Program-made: the position numbers and the translations under genes | Shown here: positions 26,385 to 34,671 of the stretch, piece by piece | Numbering within the stretch: position 1 is the first letter of the stretch | How the letters are laid out: every line of letters starts with the position of its first letter | Assembly: GCA_041675285.1 (NCBI GenBank) | Contig: JBAYTZ010000006.1 | Coordinates: forward strand, 62,001-126,000 | Reading direction: 5' to 3' | Source: Candidatus Delongbacteria bacterium | GTDB taxonomy: Bacteria; CAIWAD01 | DNA length: 64,000 nt | The notes under the pieces: generated by a model | Databases searched by the model: none | Told to the model about the DNA's origin: nothing | Seen by the model: the letters and a program-made list of their open reading frames with translations, nothing else

Positions 26385-27308
26385 TCAGCCTCCCCGCCGG
26401 GCCGAGGCCCGGCCGCCGGCCAGGGCGGCCCGCAGGGTGTCGTCCAGCACGCCGTCCAGGGCCAGTTCCACCTCGCGCCTCAGCTCGCGTCCGCCCGTGC
26501 CCAGGCGGGCCAGCAGCTCGCCCCGGCCGGCCTCGGCCCGGGAGAGGGCCAGGCCCAGCCAGTAGGGCCGGCGCCGCTCGCGCAGCGGTTCGGCGTCCAG
26601 GCACTCCCAGAGCCGCCTGGCCCCCGCTTCGCCGCCGCGCTCGCCCAGGGCGATGGCCGCGGCCTCGCGGCCCTCCTCCCAGTCGGCGCAGAGGAAGTCC
26701 GCCACCAGCTCGAAGGCGGCGGCGTGCTCGCGCTCCAGCAGGCCGTGGAACAGATCCAGCTGGGCGTCCACGTCCTCCGTGCGCAGCAGGGCGCGATGGG
26801 CCAAGAGCGGCAGGGCCCAGCTCTCCGGGGCCTCGCGCAGGGCGCGGATGGCGCCGCGCCGGGCCTCGCCCTGGGAATCGGCCAGCAGGCGCGCCAGGGC
26901 CAGGGGCGCCCGGGCATCCTCGGCCCGCACCAGGCCCAGGGCGCAGAGGCCGCGCAGGCCGGCGGCGGCGTCCACGCGACCGCCGAAGACGGGCTCCCAC
27001 TGCACCAGGCCGATGCCCGTGTGCCAGGGCTCGGTCTGGTTCCAGTCCAGGGCCAGCAGGCCCTCGGCGATGGCCATCCGCCCGGCGCAGCCCGGATCCG
27101 CGCGCCGGCCGTCCTGGCAGAGGCGCGGGAAGGCCGCCAGGGCCGCCTCCGCGAAACCGTCGTGGCCCAGGCGTCGCAGCTGTCCCAGGGCCCGCACCAC
27201 CACGGCGCCCGGGGCCTGGCGCAAGGCGTCCAGGCAGATTCCCACCGAAGTGGAGGGATCCGTCTCCCGGGCCTCCTCCAGGCGGTGCAACCAGCTTTCC
27301 AGTTTCAT
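26385..27308 (-). CDS. HEAT-repeat-like helical protein
   Basis: 307 residues, all helical, Ala/Leu/Arg-rich, with repeated two-helix units such as ARAPLALARLLADSQGEAR and AIRALREAPESWALPLLAHR. This is typical of HEAT/armadillo solenoids, which bind other proteins. No signal peptide. It could be related to PBS-lyase HEAT proteins, but the conserved residues of bilin lyases are not evident. It is coupled with the DUF420-like membrane gene after it. No specific function is assigned. Confidence 0.7.
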   Translation of the reverse strand: MKLESWLHRLEEARETDPSTSVGICLDALRQAPGAVVVRALGQLRRLGHDGFAEAALAAFPRLCQDGRRADPGCAGRMAIAEGLLALDWNQTEPWHTGIGLVQWEPVFGGRVDAAAGLRGLCALGLVRAEDARAPLALARLLADSQGEARRGAIRALREAPESWALPLLAHRALLRTEDVDAQLDLFHGLLEREHAAAFELVADFLCADWEEGREAAAIALGERGGEAGARRLWECLDAEPLRERRRPYWLGLALSRAEAGRGELLARLGTGGRELRREVELALDGVLDDTLRAALAGGRASARRGG

Positions 27309-27347
27309 GTCCGGCAGAGTCCGATCATTTCGCGGCCACCCGCACGC

Positions 27348-28256
27348 TCAATCATCCAGCGTGGAGTCCGTCACGCGCCACAGCTCCACGCGCCGGGTGG
27401 CGCCCAGCTGCAGGTTCGTCTCGGGATCCGTGACCCGCAGGTCCTCCTGCACCAGCACGGACCTCACCAGGCCCCGCTCGTCCATCACGCTGCTCAGGCG
27501 CGTGTCCGTGTCCCAGACCTCGTCCCGGTCCAGGTCGAACCACCACTCGGTGCTGACGCACTCGCGCTCGCCCAGGCTGTCCGGATCCGCCGGCCCCAGC
27601 GCCGTCACGCGCTTGTCGATGCGCCAGGGATAGCCCGCCTGGCGGTAGGACCACTGCAGGTCCACCTCCAGCGGATACAGCAGCACCACCAGGGGCGGAT
27701 CCTCCAGGTAGATGTCGTCGCCGAAGCGCTGGGTCTTCGTGGCCGCGGGGGCGTCCCGGCCGGGCAGGAGGCCGCCGCGGGTCAGGGTGCCGTCCCGGGG
27801 CAGGCAGAAACCCGGACCGGGCTGGCCCAGGGTCAGGGTGTAGGGACCGCTGCTGGCCAGCAGCAACAGGGCCTCGTCGCGCTCTTGGTAGTAGAGGTCG
27901 GCGTTCTCGGTCAGCACGGGTTGGAGCGAGTTGTCCCACTCGAACCAGTCCGTGCGTTCGCGCACCCGCCGGGCGGGTTGGCCGTAGAGCGCGCCGGCCT
28001 CCGCCACGGTCTGGCTGACGTAGGCCCACAGGCTGTCGCCGCCCAGGGCCGCCGTCGTGTCCGCCAGATCGTGATAGGTCCAGACCTCGCGCAGCTCGTA
28101 GCCCAGCACGGTGCCCTCCACGAGAGCCAGGCGTAAGCCCGTCTCTTCCGAGGACTCCTCCTCGCTGCAGGCCTGCAGCCCTCCCAGGACCAGCAGGGCG
28201 GGACCAAGACGGAGCCAGGGGTTCCAGGACTTCGGGAGCGGCACGAAACAAGGCAT
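27348..28256 (-). CDS. Predicted outer-membrane or periplasmic lipoprotein, unknown family
   Basis: 302 residues from ATG 28256, with GGAG eight bases upstream. The N-terminus is a type II signal ending LGGLQAC, with Cys30 the lipidation site. The following Glu/Ser run (SEEESSEE) is typical just after a lipid anchor. The mature part is beta-rich with many Trp, Tyr and Asp and no motif I recognise; DRDEVWDTDTRLSSV hints at a calcium-loop-like turn. It is followed after 39 bases by the HEAT-repeat gene. Confidence 0.8.
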   Translation of the reverse strand: MPCFVPLPKSWNPWLRLGPALLVLGGLQACSEEESSEETGLRLALVEGTVLGYELREVWTYHDLADTTAALGGDSLWAYVSQTVAEAGALYGQPARRVRERTDWFEWDNSLQPVLTENADLYYQERDEALLLLASSGPYTLTLGQPGPGFCLPRDGTLTRGGLLPGRDAPAATKTQRFGDDIYLEDPPLVVLLYPLEVDLQWSYRQAGYPWRIDKRVTALGPADPDSLGERECVSTEWWFDLDRDEVWDTDTRLSSVMDERGLVRSVLVQEDLRVTDPETNLQLGATRRVELWRVTDSTLDD

Positions 28257-28566
28257 GGGGGATCTCCTGCAAGCTGGGCCAGTCGGACCGGGCCGGCGGC
28301 GCGGGCTCAACATCGGAAGTGAGGGGCGGGAAGGCGAGAGCCGGCGACGCGACAGGCCCCCGATTCCGGCGACTTGTTGGTTTGTTGACAAAATTCCTTC
28401 TTGGGGTCGTTCAAGGAGTGATCCTGATGTTTGAGCGAATCCAGCCTTATCAACTGAACCGCCCGGCGGGCCATACCTGAGGCCCGCTTCCTGCGGCGAG
28501 TTCGACCCACCCCAGCAACTGACTCCTCCCCGCCCCTTGGACGCGGAGGCGTCGCAAGGAGGCATC
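28257..28566. promoter_or_regulatory. Divergent intergenic region between lipoprotein and yjiM-like genes
   Basis: 310 bases without a gene. Bases about 28371-28460 are clearly richer in A and T than the surroundings, as expected for promoters of the two divergent genes. TTGACA occurs at about 28385 on the plus strand, but no convincing -10 element lies 16-18 bases further on. A clear ribosome binding site AAGGAGG stands just before ATG 28567. A GCCCGGCGGGC palindrome lies near 28460-28475. Confidence 0.45.
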
Positions 28567-29841
28567 ATGTCCGTCGACTACCATCCCATGTGGCAGGAAC
28601 TAGGCCTGGATCTGGAGGCCCACGACGCCCTGCTCGGCGTGCTGGGACCCCTCTACCAGGACGTCTTCCTGAGCCAGCCCAACCGTCCCCAGGGGATGGA
28701 CTACTTCAACTTCGTCATGAGCGAGGTCCACGGCCTGCGCATCCGCGAACTGCTGGACCACAAGGCCCGGGGCGGCTTCGTGGTGGGAACCTTCTGCACC
28801 TTCGTGCCCGAGGAGCTGGTGCTCGCCGCAGGCGGCATCTGCGTGGGGCTCTGCGCCGGGGCGGAGTGGAGCACGCCCGAGGTGGACCGCCTGCTGCCGC
28901 GCAACACCTGCGCGCTGATCCGCGGCGCCTTCGGCTTCGCCTCCGCCAGGGTCTGCCCCTACCTGGCCGCCAGCGACCTGGTGGTGGGCGAGAACACCTG
29001 CGACGGCAAGAAGAAGGCCTGGGAGAGCTTCGGCCGCTTCGTCCGCGACCTGCACGTGCTGGATCTGCCCCAGGTCAAGAACGAGAGCGGGCGGAACCTT
29101 TTGCGCGACCAGTACGAGATCCTGCAGCGGCGGCTGGAGACCCTGGGCCGCCCGGTGACCGCCGAAGCCCTGGGCGAGGCCATCCGCGTGGTGAACGCCA
29201 AGCGCGCGGCCCTGGCCCGCCTGAACGGCCTGCGCCGCGCCGTCCCCGCGCCGATCAGCGGCCTGGACGCCCTGCTGATCCAGCAGATTTCCTTCTACGA
29301 CGATCCCGTGCGCTTCACCGGCGCGCTGAACGCCCTCTGCGACGAACTCGAGCAGCGCGTGCAGGCCGGCAGCGGCGTGCACGCGGACCGGCGCCCGCGC
29401 CTGCTGCTCAGCGGCTGCCCGATGGCCGTGCCCAACTGGAAGCTGCCCCAGATCGTGGAGCAGGCCGGCGCCGTGATCGTGGGCGAGGAGTCCTGCATCG
29501 GCGCGCGCGGCTTGCGCACGCTGGTGGCCGAGGCCGCCACCCTGCCCGACCAGCTGGACGCCCTGGTGGGGCGCTACTTCCAGATCGACTGCGCGATCTT
29601 CAGCCCCAATCCGGAGCGCCTGGGGCACATCGACGGGATGGCGGGCGAGCTGGCCGCAGACGGCGTGATCCACTACTGCCTGCAGTTCTGCCAGCCCTAC
29701 CAGTTCGAGGCCCTGCAGGTGGAGCCCGTGCTCGAGGAGCGCGGCCGCCCGGTGCTGCGCATCGACACGGACTACAGCCCCGAGGACACGGGCCAGCTGC
29801 GCACGCGCGTGGAGGCCTTTCTGGAAAGGCTGGAAGCGTGA
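28567..29841 (+). CDS. yjiM: YjiM-type double-cubane-cluster protein (2-hydroxyacyl-CoA dehydratase D-component family)
   Basis: 424 residues. It matches the YjiM branch of the dehydratase family: VGTFCTFVPEELVLAAGG, LPRNTCALI, CPYLAASDLVVGENTCDGKK, GCPMAVPN, and DTDYSPEDTGQL near the end. Cysteines at 77, 92, 96, 115, 130 and 145 are candidates for iron-sulfur ligands. Only one dehydratase-type subunit is present, as in homodimeric double-cubane-cluster proteins, not the two different subunits of hydroxyacyl-CoA dehydratases. The characterised homologue carries an [8Fe-9S] cluster and reduces small molecules such as acetylene at low potential; the natural substrate is unknown. The activator gene follows after 22 bases. 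AAGGAGG precedes the start. Confidence 0.92.
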   Translation: MSVDYHPMWQELGLDLEAHDALLGVLGPLYQDVFLSQPNRPQGMDYFNFVMSEVHGLRIRELLDHKARGGFVVGTFCTFVPEELVLAAGGICVGLCAGAEWSTPEVDRLLPRNTCALIRGAFGFASARVCPYLAASDLVVGENTCDGKKKAWESFGRFVRDLHVLDLPQVKNESGRNLLRDQYEILQRRLETLGRPVTAEALGEAIRVVNAKRAALARLNGLRRAVPAPISGLDALLIQQISFYDDPVRFTGALNALCDELEQRVQAGSGVHADRRPRLLLSGCPMAVPNWKLPQIVEQAGAVIVGEESCIGARGLRTLVAEAATLPDQLDALVGRYFQIDCAIFSPNPERLGHIDGMAGELAADGVIHYCLQFCQPYQFEALQVEPVLEERGRPVLRIDTDYSPEDTGQLRTRVEAFLERLEA

Positions 29842-29863
29842 GACCCGCCGCGGAGGCGCGCCC

Positions 29864-30631
29864 ATGAGATGCGCGGGCGTGGACATCGGCTCGCGGGCCG
29901 TCAAGGTCACGCTGCTGGACGACGGCCGGCTGCGGGCGCACAAGCTGGCGCCCGGCGGCTGGGATCCCCTCAAGGTCTGCGACGACCTGCTGGCCGGCGA
30001 GCGCTGGGACGCCCTGGCGGTGACCGGCTACGGCCGGCACCTGGGCGCGCGGCACTACGGCTGCCCGGCCCTGACGGAGATCAAGGCCGTGGCCCGGGGC
30101 GCCGCGCTCCTGCACCCGGAAGTGCGGGGCGTGGTGGACATCGGTGGACAGGACACCAAGGCCATCCGGCTGGACGAGCGCGGCCGGCTGCAGAAATTCG
30201 TGATGAACGACCGCTGCGCAGCGGGCACGGGCCGCTTCCTGGAAGTGATGGCCACGGCCATGGGTCTGCGGCTGGAGGAATTCGTGGCCGCGGCCCTGGC
30301 CGCCGACGGGGCGGAGTCCCTCTCCAGCATGTGCGCGGTCTTCGCCGAGTCGGAGGTGATCAGCCACATCGCGCGCGGGGCGGGCCGCGAAGGACTGGCG
30401 CTGGGCATCCACCGCAGCGTGGTTCAGCGCACGCTGGCCCTGGTGCGCGGGTTGGAGCTGGAAGGCCCGCTGCTCTTCACGGGGGGCGGGGCCCTGAACG
30501 CCTGCCTGGTGCGCGAACTGTCGCTCCAGCTGGAGCTGCTGCTTCCTGAGCACGCCCAGCACGTGGCGTCCCTGGGCTGCGCGCTCAGCGCCTCCATACC
30601 GGAGACGGTTTTTTCTGCCTCTGGTTCGTAG
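29864..30631 (+). CDS. yjiL: ATP-dependent activator of the double-cubane protein (YjiL/HgdC type)
   Basis: 255 residues of the ASKHA fold. Phosphate loops VDIGSRAVKVTLLD (6-19) and VDIGGQDTKAI (91-101), and Cys118 (NDRCAAGTGRF) and Cys157 (SSMCAVFAESEV), which in this family hold one [4Fe-4S] cluster between two subunits. It couples ATP hydrolysis to low-potential electron transfer into the partner protein encoded just upstream. The short length and pairing with a YjiM-like gene fit YjiL. Its electron donor would be a ferredoxin or flavodoxin; a ferredoxin gene lies at 34343-34579, though not in the same operon. Confidence 0.93.
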   Translation: MRCAGVDIGSRAVKVTLLDDGRLRAHKLAPGGWDPLKVCDDLLAGERWDALAVTGYGRHLGARHYGCPALTEIKAVARGAALLHPEVRGVVDIGGQDTKAIRLDERGRLQKFVMNDRCAAGTGRFLEVMATAMGLRLEEFVAAALAADGAESLSSMCAVFAESEVISHIARGAGREGLALGIHRSVVQRTLALVRGLELEGPLLFTGGGALNACLVRELSLQLELLLPEHAQHVASLGCALSASIPETVFSASGS

Positions 30632-30700
30632 ATTCCTGGCGAGGGCGCGGAATCCAGGTGACGACCTGCTCCCCAGCGGGTCGATCCGCGCGCCTCATCG

Positions 30701-30726
30701 ACGGGATCCTGGCAACAGGATCCCGT
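30701..30726. terminator. Perfect GNRA-loop hairpin between convergent genes
   Basis: ACGGGATCCTG-GCAA-CAGGATCCCGT is an 11-base-pair perfect inverted repeat with a GCAA tetraloop, sitting between the plus-strand activator gene and the minus-strand glyoxalase-fold gene, whose stop codon touches it. No T run follows on either strand, so it may stabilise both 3' ends more than terminate by itself. Confidence 0.6.
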
Positions 30727-31121
30727 CACTCGTTTCCGTCCGGCGCCACCAGCTCCAGCTTGAGCCGCTCGGGACCCTCGAAGAAGAGCGCGTAGGAATC
30801 CGGTCCGCCGGCGTGGGGGTGGCGCTCCGGATAGAGCACGGTCCAACCCCGGTCCCGGACTGCGCGGGTCAGGCGATCCACTTGGGCCCGGTCGGTGGCG
30901 TGGAAGGCCAGGTGGTTGAGGCCGGGCCGGCAGCGGTGAAAAGCCTCGGCGGGCCGCTGCGAGCGCACGAAGACCAGGTAGCTGGCGCCCAGGCGCAGGC
31001 TGAAGCCCTGCTCCCAGTCCTGGTATGGCGTCCAGCCCAGCTCGCCCAGCCACCAGGGCCAGAAGGCGCGCGCCTGCTCCAGATCCGCGACATAGAGTTC
31101 CACGTGATGCAGCCCGCCCAT
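30726..31121 (-). CDS. VOC (glyoxalase/bleomycin-resistance fold) family protein
   Basis: 131 residues from ATG 31121, where GGGAG stands about six bases upstream; another ATG at 31136 would add five residues. Two beta-alpha-beta-beta-beta modules: GGLHHVELYVADLEQARAF and LNHLAFHATDRAQVDRL. Candidate metal ligands are His5/6, His in NHLAFHA and the C-terminal Glu of LKLELV. The fold includes glyoxalases, dioxygenases and drug-binding proteins; no substrate can be assigned. It follows the DinB-GNAT fusion by 32 bases. Confidence 0.85.
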   Translation of the reverse strand: MGGLHHVELYVADLEQARAFWPWWLGELGWTPYQDWEQGFSLRLGASYLVFVRSQRPAEAFHRCRPGLNHLAFHATDRAQVDRLTRAVRDRGWTVLYPERHPHAGGPDSYALFFEGPERLKLELVAPDGNE

Positions 31122-31153
31122 CCGGCCCTCCCCCATCGTCCATCCGCCCGGAC

Positions 31154-32596
31154 TCAGGCCGCGGGCCAGCCGCGCACCACGCGCAGCTCCAGCGGCACAG
31201 ACCCCGTACCGGTCCAGCCCCGGGCGGCGCCGCCCTCCACCAGGGCCAGATCGCCGGCCACCAGCTCCAGCGACTGGCCGTCCACCTCCAGCCGGCCCGC
31301 GCCGGCCGCCACCCAGAACAGGGCGCGGTCCGGGACGGGATGGGGCGCCAGCACGGCCCCGGGTTCCAGCCGGACACTCACGAAGCGGCGCTCGCCGTCC
31401 TGGCCCAGCCGCCAGCCGCGCAGGCCCGCCTGCTCCAGCACGGGCTCGGCCTCCGCTGCCCGCAGCACGCGACAGGCGCCCCCCGGGCTCCGCTCCGGCC
31501 CCCCGGCCGCCCAGGCCGCCCTCAGCACGGGCCAGTCTGCGGCGGCCAGGGCATAGAGGGCCAGGTCCTGCACGCCGCGCTCCAAGCGCTGGGCGCCCCT
31601 CAGGACGCCCTCGAGCCGGAAGCCCAGCGACTCGGGCACGGCGCGGCTGCGGCGGTTCTCCAGCGCGCAGCGGATCTCCACCCGGTCCAGGTTCAAGGTG
31701 TCGAAGGCGTGGGCCGTCAGCCAGCGCACGGCGGCGCGCACGTGGCCGCGCCCCTCCGCGCCGGCGGCGATCCAGTAGCCGATGTGCGCGCTGCGCGCCT
31801 CCAGCGGGTTCAGCCCGATCAGGCCCACCAGCCGGTCTTCCAGGCGCAGGGCCAGGTTGGGCAGCCCGCGCAGCAGCCAGGCTTCCCGGGCGGCCACGAG
31901 GAAGCGGCGCGTGCCCGCCGGATCGATGCCCGGTTCGGCCCAGCCCAGCCAGCGGCCCAGGCGCTCCTGATTGGCGACGCTTAGGGCCAACAGCTCGTCC
32001 AGATCCGCCAGGTCCACCTGACGCAGGCTCAAACCCTGCTCCAGCTGGGCCACCGGCGGCCGGCGGCCGGCGGGCAGCAGCGGACGGTAGCGCTCGCGCC
32101 AGACCGTCAGATGGTGTTCGCAGTGTCCCACCAGGATGCGCAGCAGGGCCCGCACGCTGGCATGGCGGTCCAGCACGCGACTCAGCCGCAGCCAGGCGGC
32201 GGGCTCCAGCCGCGCGACCTCCAGCTCGATCAAGCGGCGCTGCAGGTGCCAGCGCTCCAGCTGGGCGGAGAGCAGGGGCTCGAAGGCGGCGGCGAACGCG
32301 TCCTCGGAGAAGCCGGGCTGGGGGCTGGAATCCCCGCGGGCCGCGCGCAGGGCGCGCTCGAAGAAGACCTGCTCGGTGTCCGCCAAATGGCCCAGCAGGG
32401 CCGCACCGCTCCACTTGCCGGGCGCGTAGGCCAGCCGGCCGGCCTCGTCGTCCCAGCCGCCCAGCTCCTCCAGCACGCGCAGGCGCTGCTCTTCGAGGAT
32501 CTCCGGCAGGTCGCCGGCCGGGCAGCAGGCCAGATAGTGCGCGTAGTGTTCCGAGACTTCGGCGGGCGGGATGGGCTCGCGGGTGGAGTGGTTCAT
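31154..32596 (-). CDS. Three-domain fusion: DinB-like, GNAT acetyltransferase, cupin-like
   Basis: 480 residues. Residues about 15-165 are a DinB-type four-helix bundle with the expected histidines (LLGHLADTE and LVGHCEHHLTVW), a family that includes metal-dependent thiol transferases. Residues about 190-360 are a RimJ/RimL-type N-acetyltransferase (LVGLIGLNPLEARSAHIGYW, GRGHVRAAVRWL, CALENRRSRAVPESLGF). Residues about 370-475 are beta-rich and cupin-like (ALFWVAAGAGRLEVDGQSL). The same DinB-GNAT order recurs in the gene at 33245-34282, separated only by a YbhB-type gene. A self-contained modification or resistance enzyme is one guess; no substrate is known. Confidence 0.82.
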   Translation of the reverse strand: MNHSTREPIPPAEVSEHYAHYLACCPAGDLPEILEEQRLRVLEELGGWDDEAGRLAYAPGKWSGAALLGHLADTEQVFFERALRAARGDSSPQPGFSEDAFAAAFEPLLSAQLERWHLQRRLIELEVARLEPAAWLRLSRVLDRHASVRALLRILVGHCEHHLTVWRERYRPLLPAGRRPPVAQLEQGLSLRQVDLADLDELLALSVANQERLGRWLGWAEPGIDPAGTRRFLVAAREAWLLRGLPNLALRLEDRLVGLIGLNPLEARSAHIGYWIAAGAEGRGHVRAAVRWLTAHAFDTLNLDRVEIRCALENRRSRAVPESLGFRLEGVLRGAQRLERGVQDLALYALAAADWPVLRAAWAAGGPERSPGGACRVLRAAEAEPVLEQAGLRGWRLGQDGERRFVSVRLEPGAVLAPHPVPDRALFWVAAGAGRLEVDGQSLELVAGDLALVEGGAARGWTGTGSVPLELRVVRGWPAA

Positions 32597-32606
32597 GCGG
32601 GCTCCC

Positions 32607-33224
32607 TCAGGGTTGGGATTTCTGGTAGGTGCCGGTGAGCCGGGCGCGGCCCAGCTCGTGGCCCCGGGCGGCCTCCTCCAGCTGAGTGCGCGTCCAGTCG
32701 CCGCGGGCCTCCAGCCGGGTGTCCAGCGCCAGAAGCTGGAACTGGTAGCGATGGCGGCCGACGGGCGGACAGGGCCCGCCCCAGCCGCCGCGTCCCCAGT
32801 CGTTCAAGCCGTCCAGCGCCGGTGGGGCGGCGGGGCCGTTGCCGGCCTGCTCGTCCAGCCGGCCGGCCTCGGGCGGCAGGTTGAGCCGGACCCAGTGCGT
32901 CCAGGTCAGCTGCGGGGCGGCAGGGTCCGGCGCGTCGGGATCGCTCACCAGCAGGGCCAGACTGAGCGTGCCGGCGGGGGGCGCGCTCCAGGCCAGGGGC
33001 GGCGAGAGGTCCAGACCCTCGCACGTGTAGCGCGCCGGGATGGGGCCGCCGTCGGCGAAGGCGACCGAACTCAGGCGGAACCCGTCCGCCGCCCCGCCTC
33101 CGCCGGCCGGCTGCGCCGGTGGCGCCGGAGCGGGCACCCCGCAAGCCTGCAGCAGGACCAGGCATAGGCTCGCCAGCCCGGCCCGGAGCCCGGTGGTAAA
33201 TGATCGACGGAACAGCAGATTCAT
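32607..33224 (-). CDS. YbhB/YbcL (PEBP) family lipoprotein
   Basis: 205 residues from ATG 33224. A type II signal ends LVLLQAC (lipid Cys about 28), followed by a Pro/Ala/Gly-rich linker and then a PEBP domain: IPARYTCEGLDLSPPLAW, LVSDPDAPD, THWVRLNLP, GPCPPVGRHRYQFQLLALD. These are the ligand-pocket motifs of bacterial YbhB/YbcL proteins, related to Raf kinase inhibitor protein. Biological role in bacteria is mostly unknown. It sits between two DinB-GNAT fusion genes, 10 bases before the first and 20 after the second. Confidence 0.93.
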   Translation of the reverse strand: MNLLFRRSFTTGLRAGLASLCLVLLQACGVPAPAPPAQPAGGGGAADGFRLSSVAFADGGPIPARYTCEGLDLSPPLAWSAPPAGTLSLALLVSDPDAPDPAAPQLTWTHWVRLNLPPEAGRLDEQAGNGPAAPPALDGLNDWGRGGWGGPCPPVGRHRYQFQLLALDTRLEARGDWTRTQLEEAARGHELGRARLTGTYQKSQP

Positions 33225-33244
33225 GGGGCCTCCCGGCAGCCGGG

Positions 33245-34282
33245 TCAAGGGCGGAACTCCAGCCGGTACATGTCCAGCTCCAGGCCGAACCAGCGCCCGG
33301 GTTTCCAGTAGCTCAGGCCGCTCTTCTCCAGCACGCGGCGCGAGGCCTTGTTCTCTGGCAGCACGGCGGCGATGAGCCGGGGCAGGCCGAGCCCCTCGCG
33401 CGCGCAGTCCACGCAGGCCCGGGCGGCCTCGCTGGCCAGGCCCTGGCCCCAGCTGCCGGGTTCCAGGCAGTAGAGCAGCTCCACCTCGCCCGTGTTGTCG
33501 AACTCGGCCAGCCCGCACCAGCCGATCAGCCGGCCCTCGGCGCGGGTCTCCAGCGCCCAGGCGCTGCAACCATCGCGCTCTTGCTGATTGCGGAACCAGG
33601 CCAGGGTGCGCGCACTCTGCTCGCGCGTGCGGGGCGGTCCCGGCAGGTAGCGCACCACCTCGGGATCCGCCAGAATGGGCGCCAGGGCATTCAGGTCGTC
33701 CTCCCGGAAAGCGCGCAGCCTGAGGCGGGCGGTTTCCAGCGGCAGGCCGGCGCGGCCCAGGCCGGGGGCGAGGGGCAGGGGCGGCACCAGCTGCGGCTCC
33801 AGGCGCCGCAGGTGGTGGAGCAGGTGGCCCAGGTAGTCGCGGGCCAGATCCTCCAGGCTGGCGGGCTCGCCCGCCAGGAAGGGCTGCCAGCCGATGCGGT
33901 CCAGGCTGTGCCGGGCATGGGGACGGGTGCGCAGGGCGGGATCCAGCCGGTCGAGCAGGTGCAGGAGGCGCAGGTTGGCGCAGCGCCAGCCTTCCACCAG
34001 ACAGCCCCAGGGCAGTCCGGCGGGCTCCTGCAGGGCCACCCAGCGGTCCTGGTCGTAGCCGGGAAAGAGCAGGTCCTCCCCGTCCAGGCTGCGCAGCAGG
34101 CGCAGGTGGTTGAGCTGGGCGCTGTCCCACAGATGCCCCAGGATCTCGGGCGCCGTCCAGCGGCCGCCCCGCGGGCTCAGGCCCTGGGGTCCGGCGGCGT
34201 GCAGCAGGCCGGCGGCCTGGTCCACCAGGCGCGTGCAGTTGTCTACGTGCGAGCGGAAGAGCTCTTCAGCCGTGATGGCCAT
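33245..34282 (-). CDS. DinB-like domain fused to GNAT acetyltransferase
   Basis: 345 residues from ATG 34282, which has GGAGG six bases upstream. Residues about 8-165 are DinB-like, with histidines in EILGHLWDSAQLNHL and LGHLLHHLRRL. Residues about 175-340 are a RimJ/RimL-type acetyltransferase: LRLRAFREDDLNALAPIL, SWGQGLASEAARACV, PENKASRRVLEKSGL. Compared with its neighbour at 31154-32596 it lacks the C-terminal cupin-like part. An intrinsic terminator stands directly upstream, so transcription probably begins in the short space between the terminator and this gene, or by read-through. Confidence 0.88.
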   Translation of the reverse strand: MAITAEELFRSHVDNCTRLVDQAAGLLHAAGPQGLSPRGGRWTAPEILGHLWDSAQLNHLRLLRSLDGEDLLFPGYDQDRWVALQEPAGLPWGCLVEGWRCANLRLLHLLDRLDPALRTRPHARHSLDRIGWQPFLAGEPASLEDLARDYLGHLLHHLRRLEPQLVPPLPLAPGLGRAGLPLETARLRLRAFREDDLNALAPILADPEVVRYLPGPPRTREQSARTLAWFRNQQERDGCSAWALETRAEGRLIGWCGLAEFDNTGEVELLYCLEPGSWGQGLASEAARACVDCAREGLGLPRLIAAVLPENKASRRVLEKSGLSYWKPGRWFGLELDMYRLEFRP

Positions 34283-34291
34283 GGTCCCCTC

Positions 34292-34323
34292 CAAAAAGCA
34301 AAGGGGCGCCCAGGCGCCCCTTT
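34292..34323 (-). terminator. Intrinsic terminator after the ferredoxin gene
   Basis: Minus-strand stem AAAGGGGCGCC/GGCGCCCCTTT followed by GC and five T. It lies 20 bases past the ferredoxin stop and ahead of the DinB-GNAT gene. Confidence 0.9.
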
Positions 34324-34342
34324 CGTCGCCCCGGCGGGGGGC

Positions 34343-34579
34343 TTAGTCTTCGCCGTCTTCGCCGATGCAGTCCACGGGGCATTCGGACATGGCGTCCTTG
34401 CACTGCTGCAATTCCGTCTCAGTCTCCGGTTGCTTGTAGACGAAGTCGTGATCGCCTTCGGCGGATTCCTTGAAGTTGTTGGGCGCCGCGTCCACGCACG
34501 CGCCGCAGCAGATGCAATCCTCGTCCACGTAGAATTTGCCGGGGACGTTGTCGGGGAATTTGCGTGCCTTGTCGGCCAT
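34343..34579 (-). CDS. Small [4Fe-4S] ferredoxin
   Basis: 78 residues from ATG 34579, with AAAGGAG upstream. One cluster site is complete: DCICCGAC gives Cys-x-x-Cys-x-x-Cys, and the fourth ligand is in SECPVDC near the C-terminus. The protein is strongly acidic (ESAEGDHD, ETETELQQ, GEDGED). It should carry single electrons in the cytoplasm. The gene is alone: a terminator follows and a 92-base gap precedes it. It is a plausible, unproven donor for the YjiL-type activator or other low-potential enzymes. Confidence 0.93.
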   Translation of the reverse strand: MADKARKFPDNVPGKFYVDEDCICCGACVDAAPNNFKESAEGDHDFVYKQPETETELQQCKDAMSECPVDCIGEDGED

Positions 34580-34671
34580 TGGGGAACTCCTTTCACAGGA
34601 CGGATTCGGGTCGTGAGGGAAAGTGGCAAACCCCGGGGGTCGGAGCCACTCGCCGGATAAAAAGCTCAGGG

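Noticed and set aside
28380..28400. Rex-type redox operator (TTGT..ACAA)
   Set aside because: Only the outer four bases on each side match; spacing and inner bases do not fit the known 18-base site.
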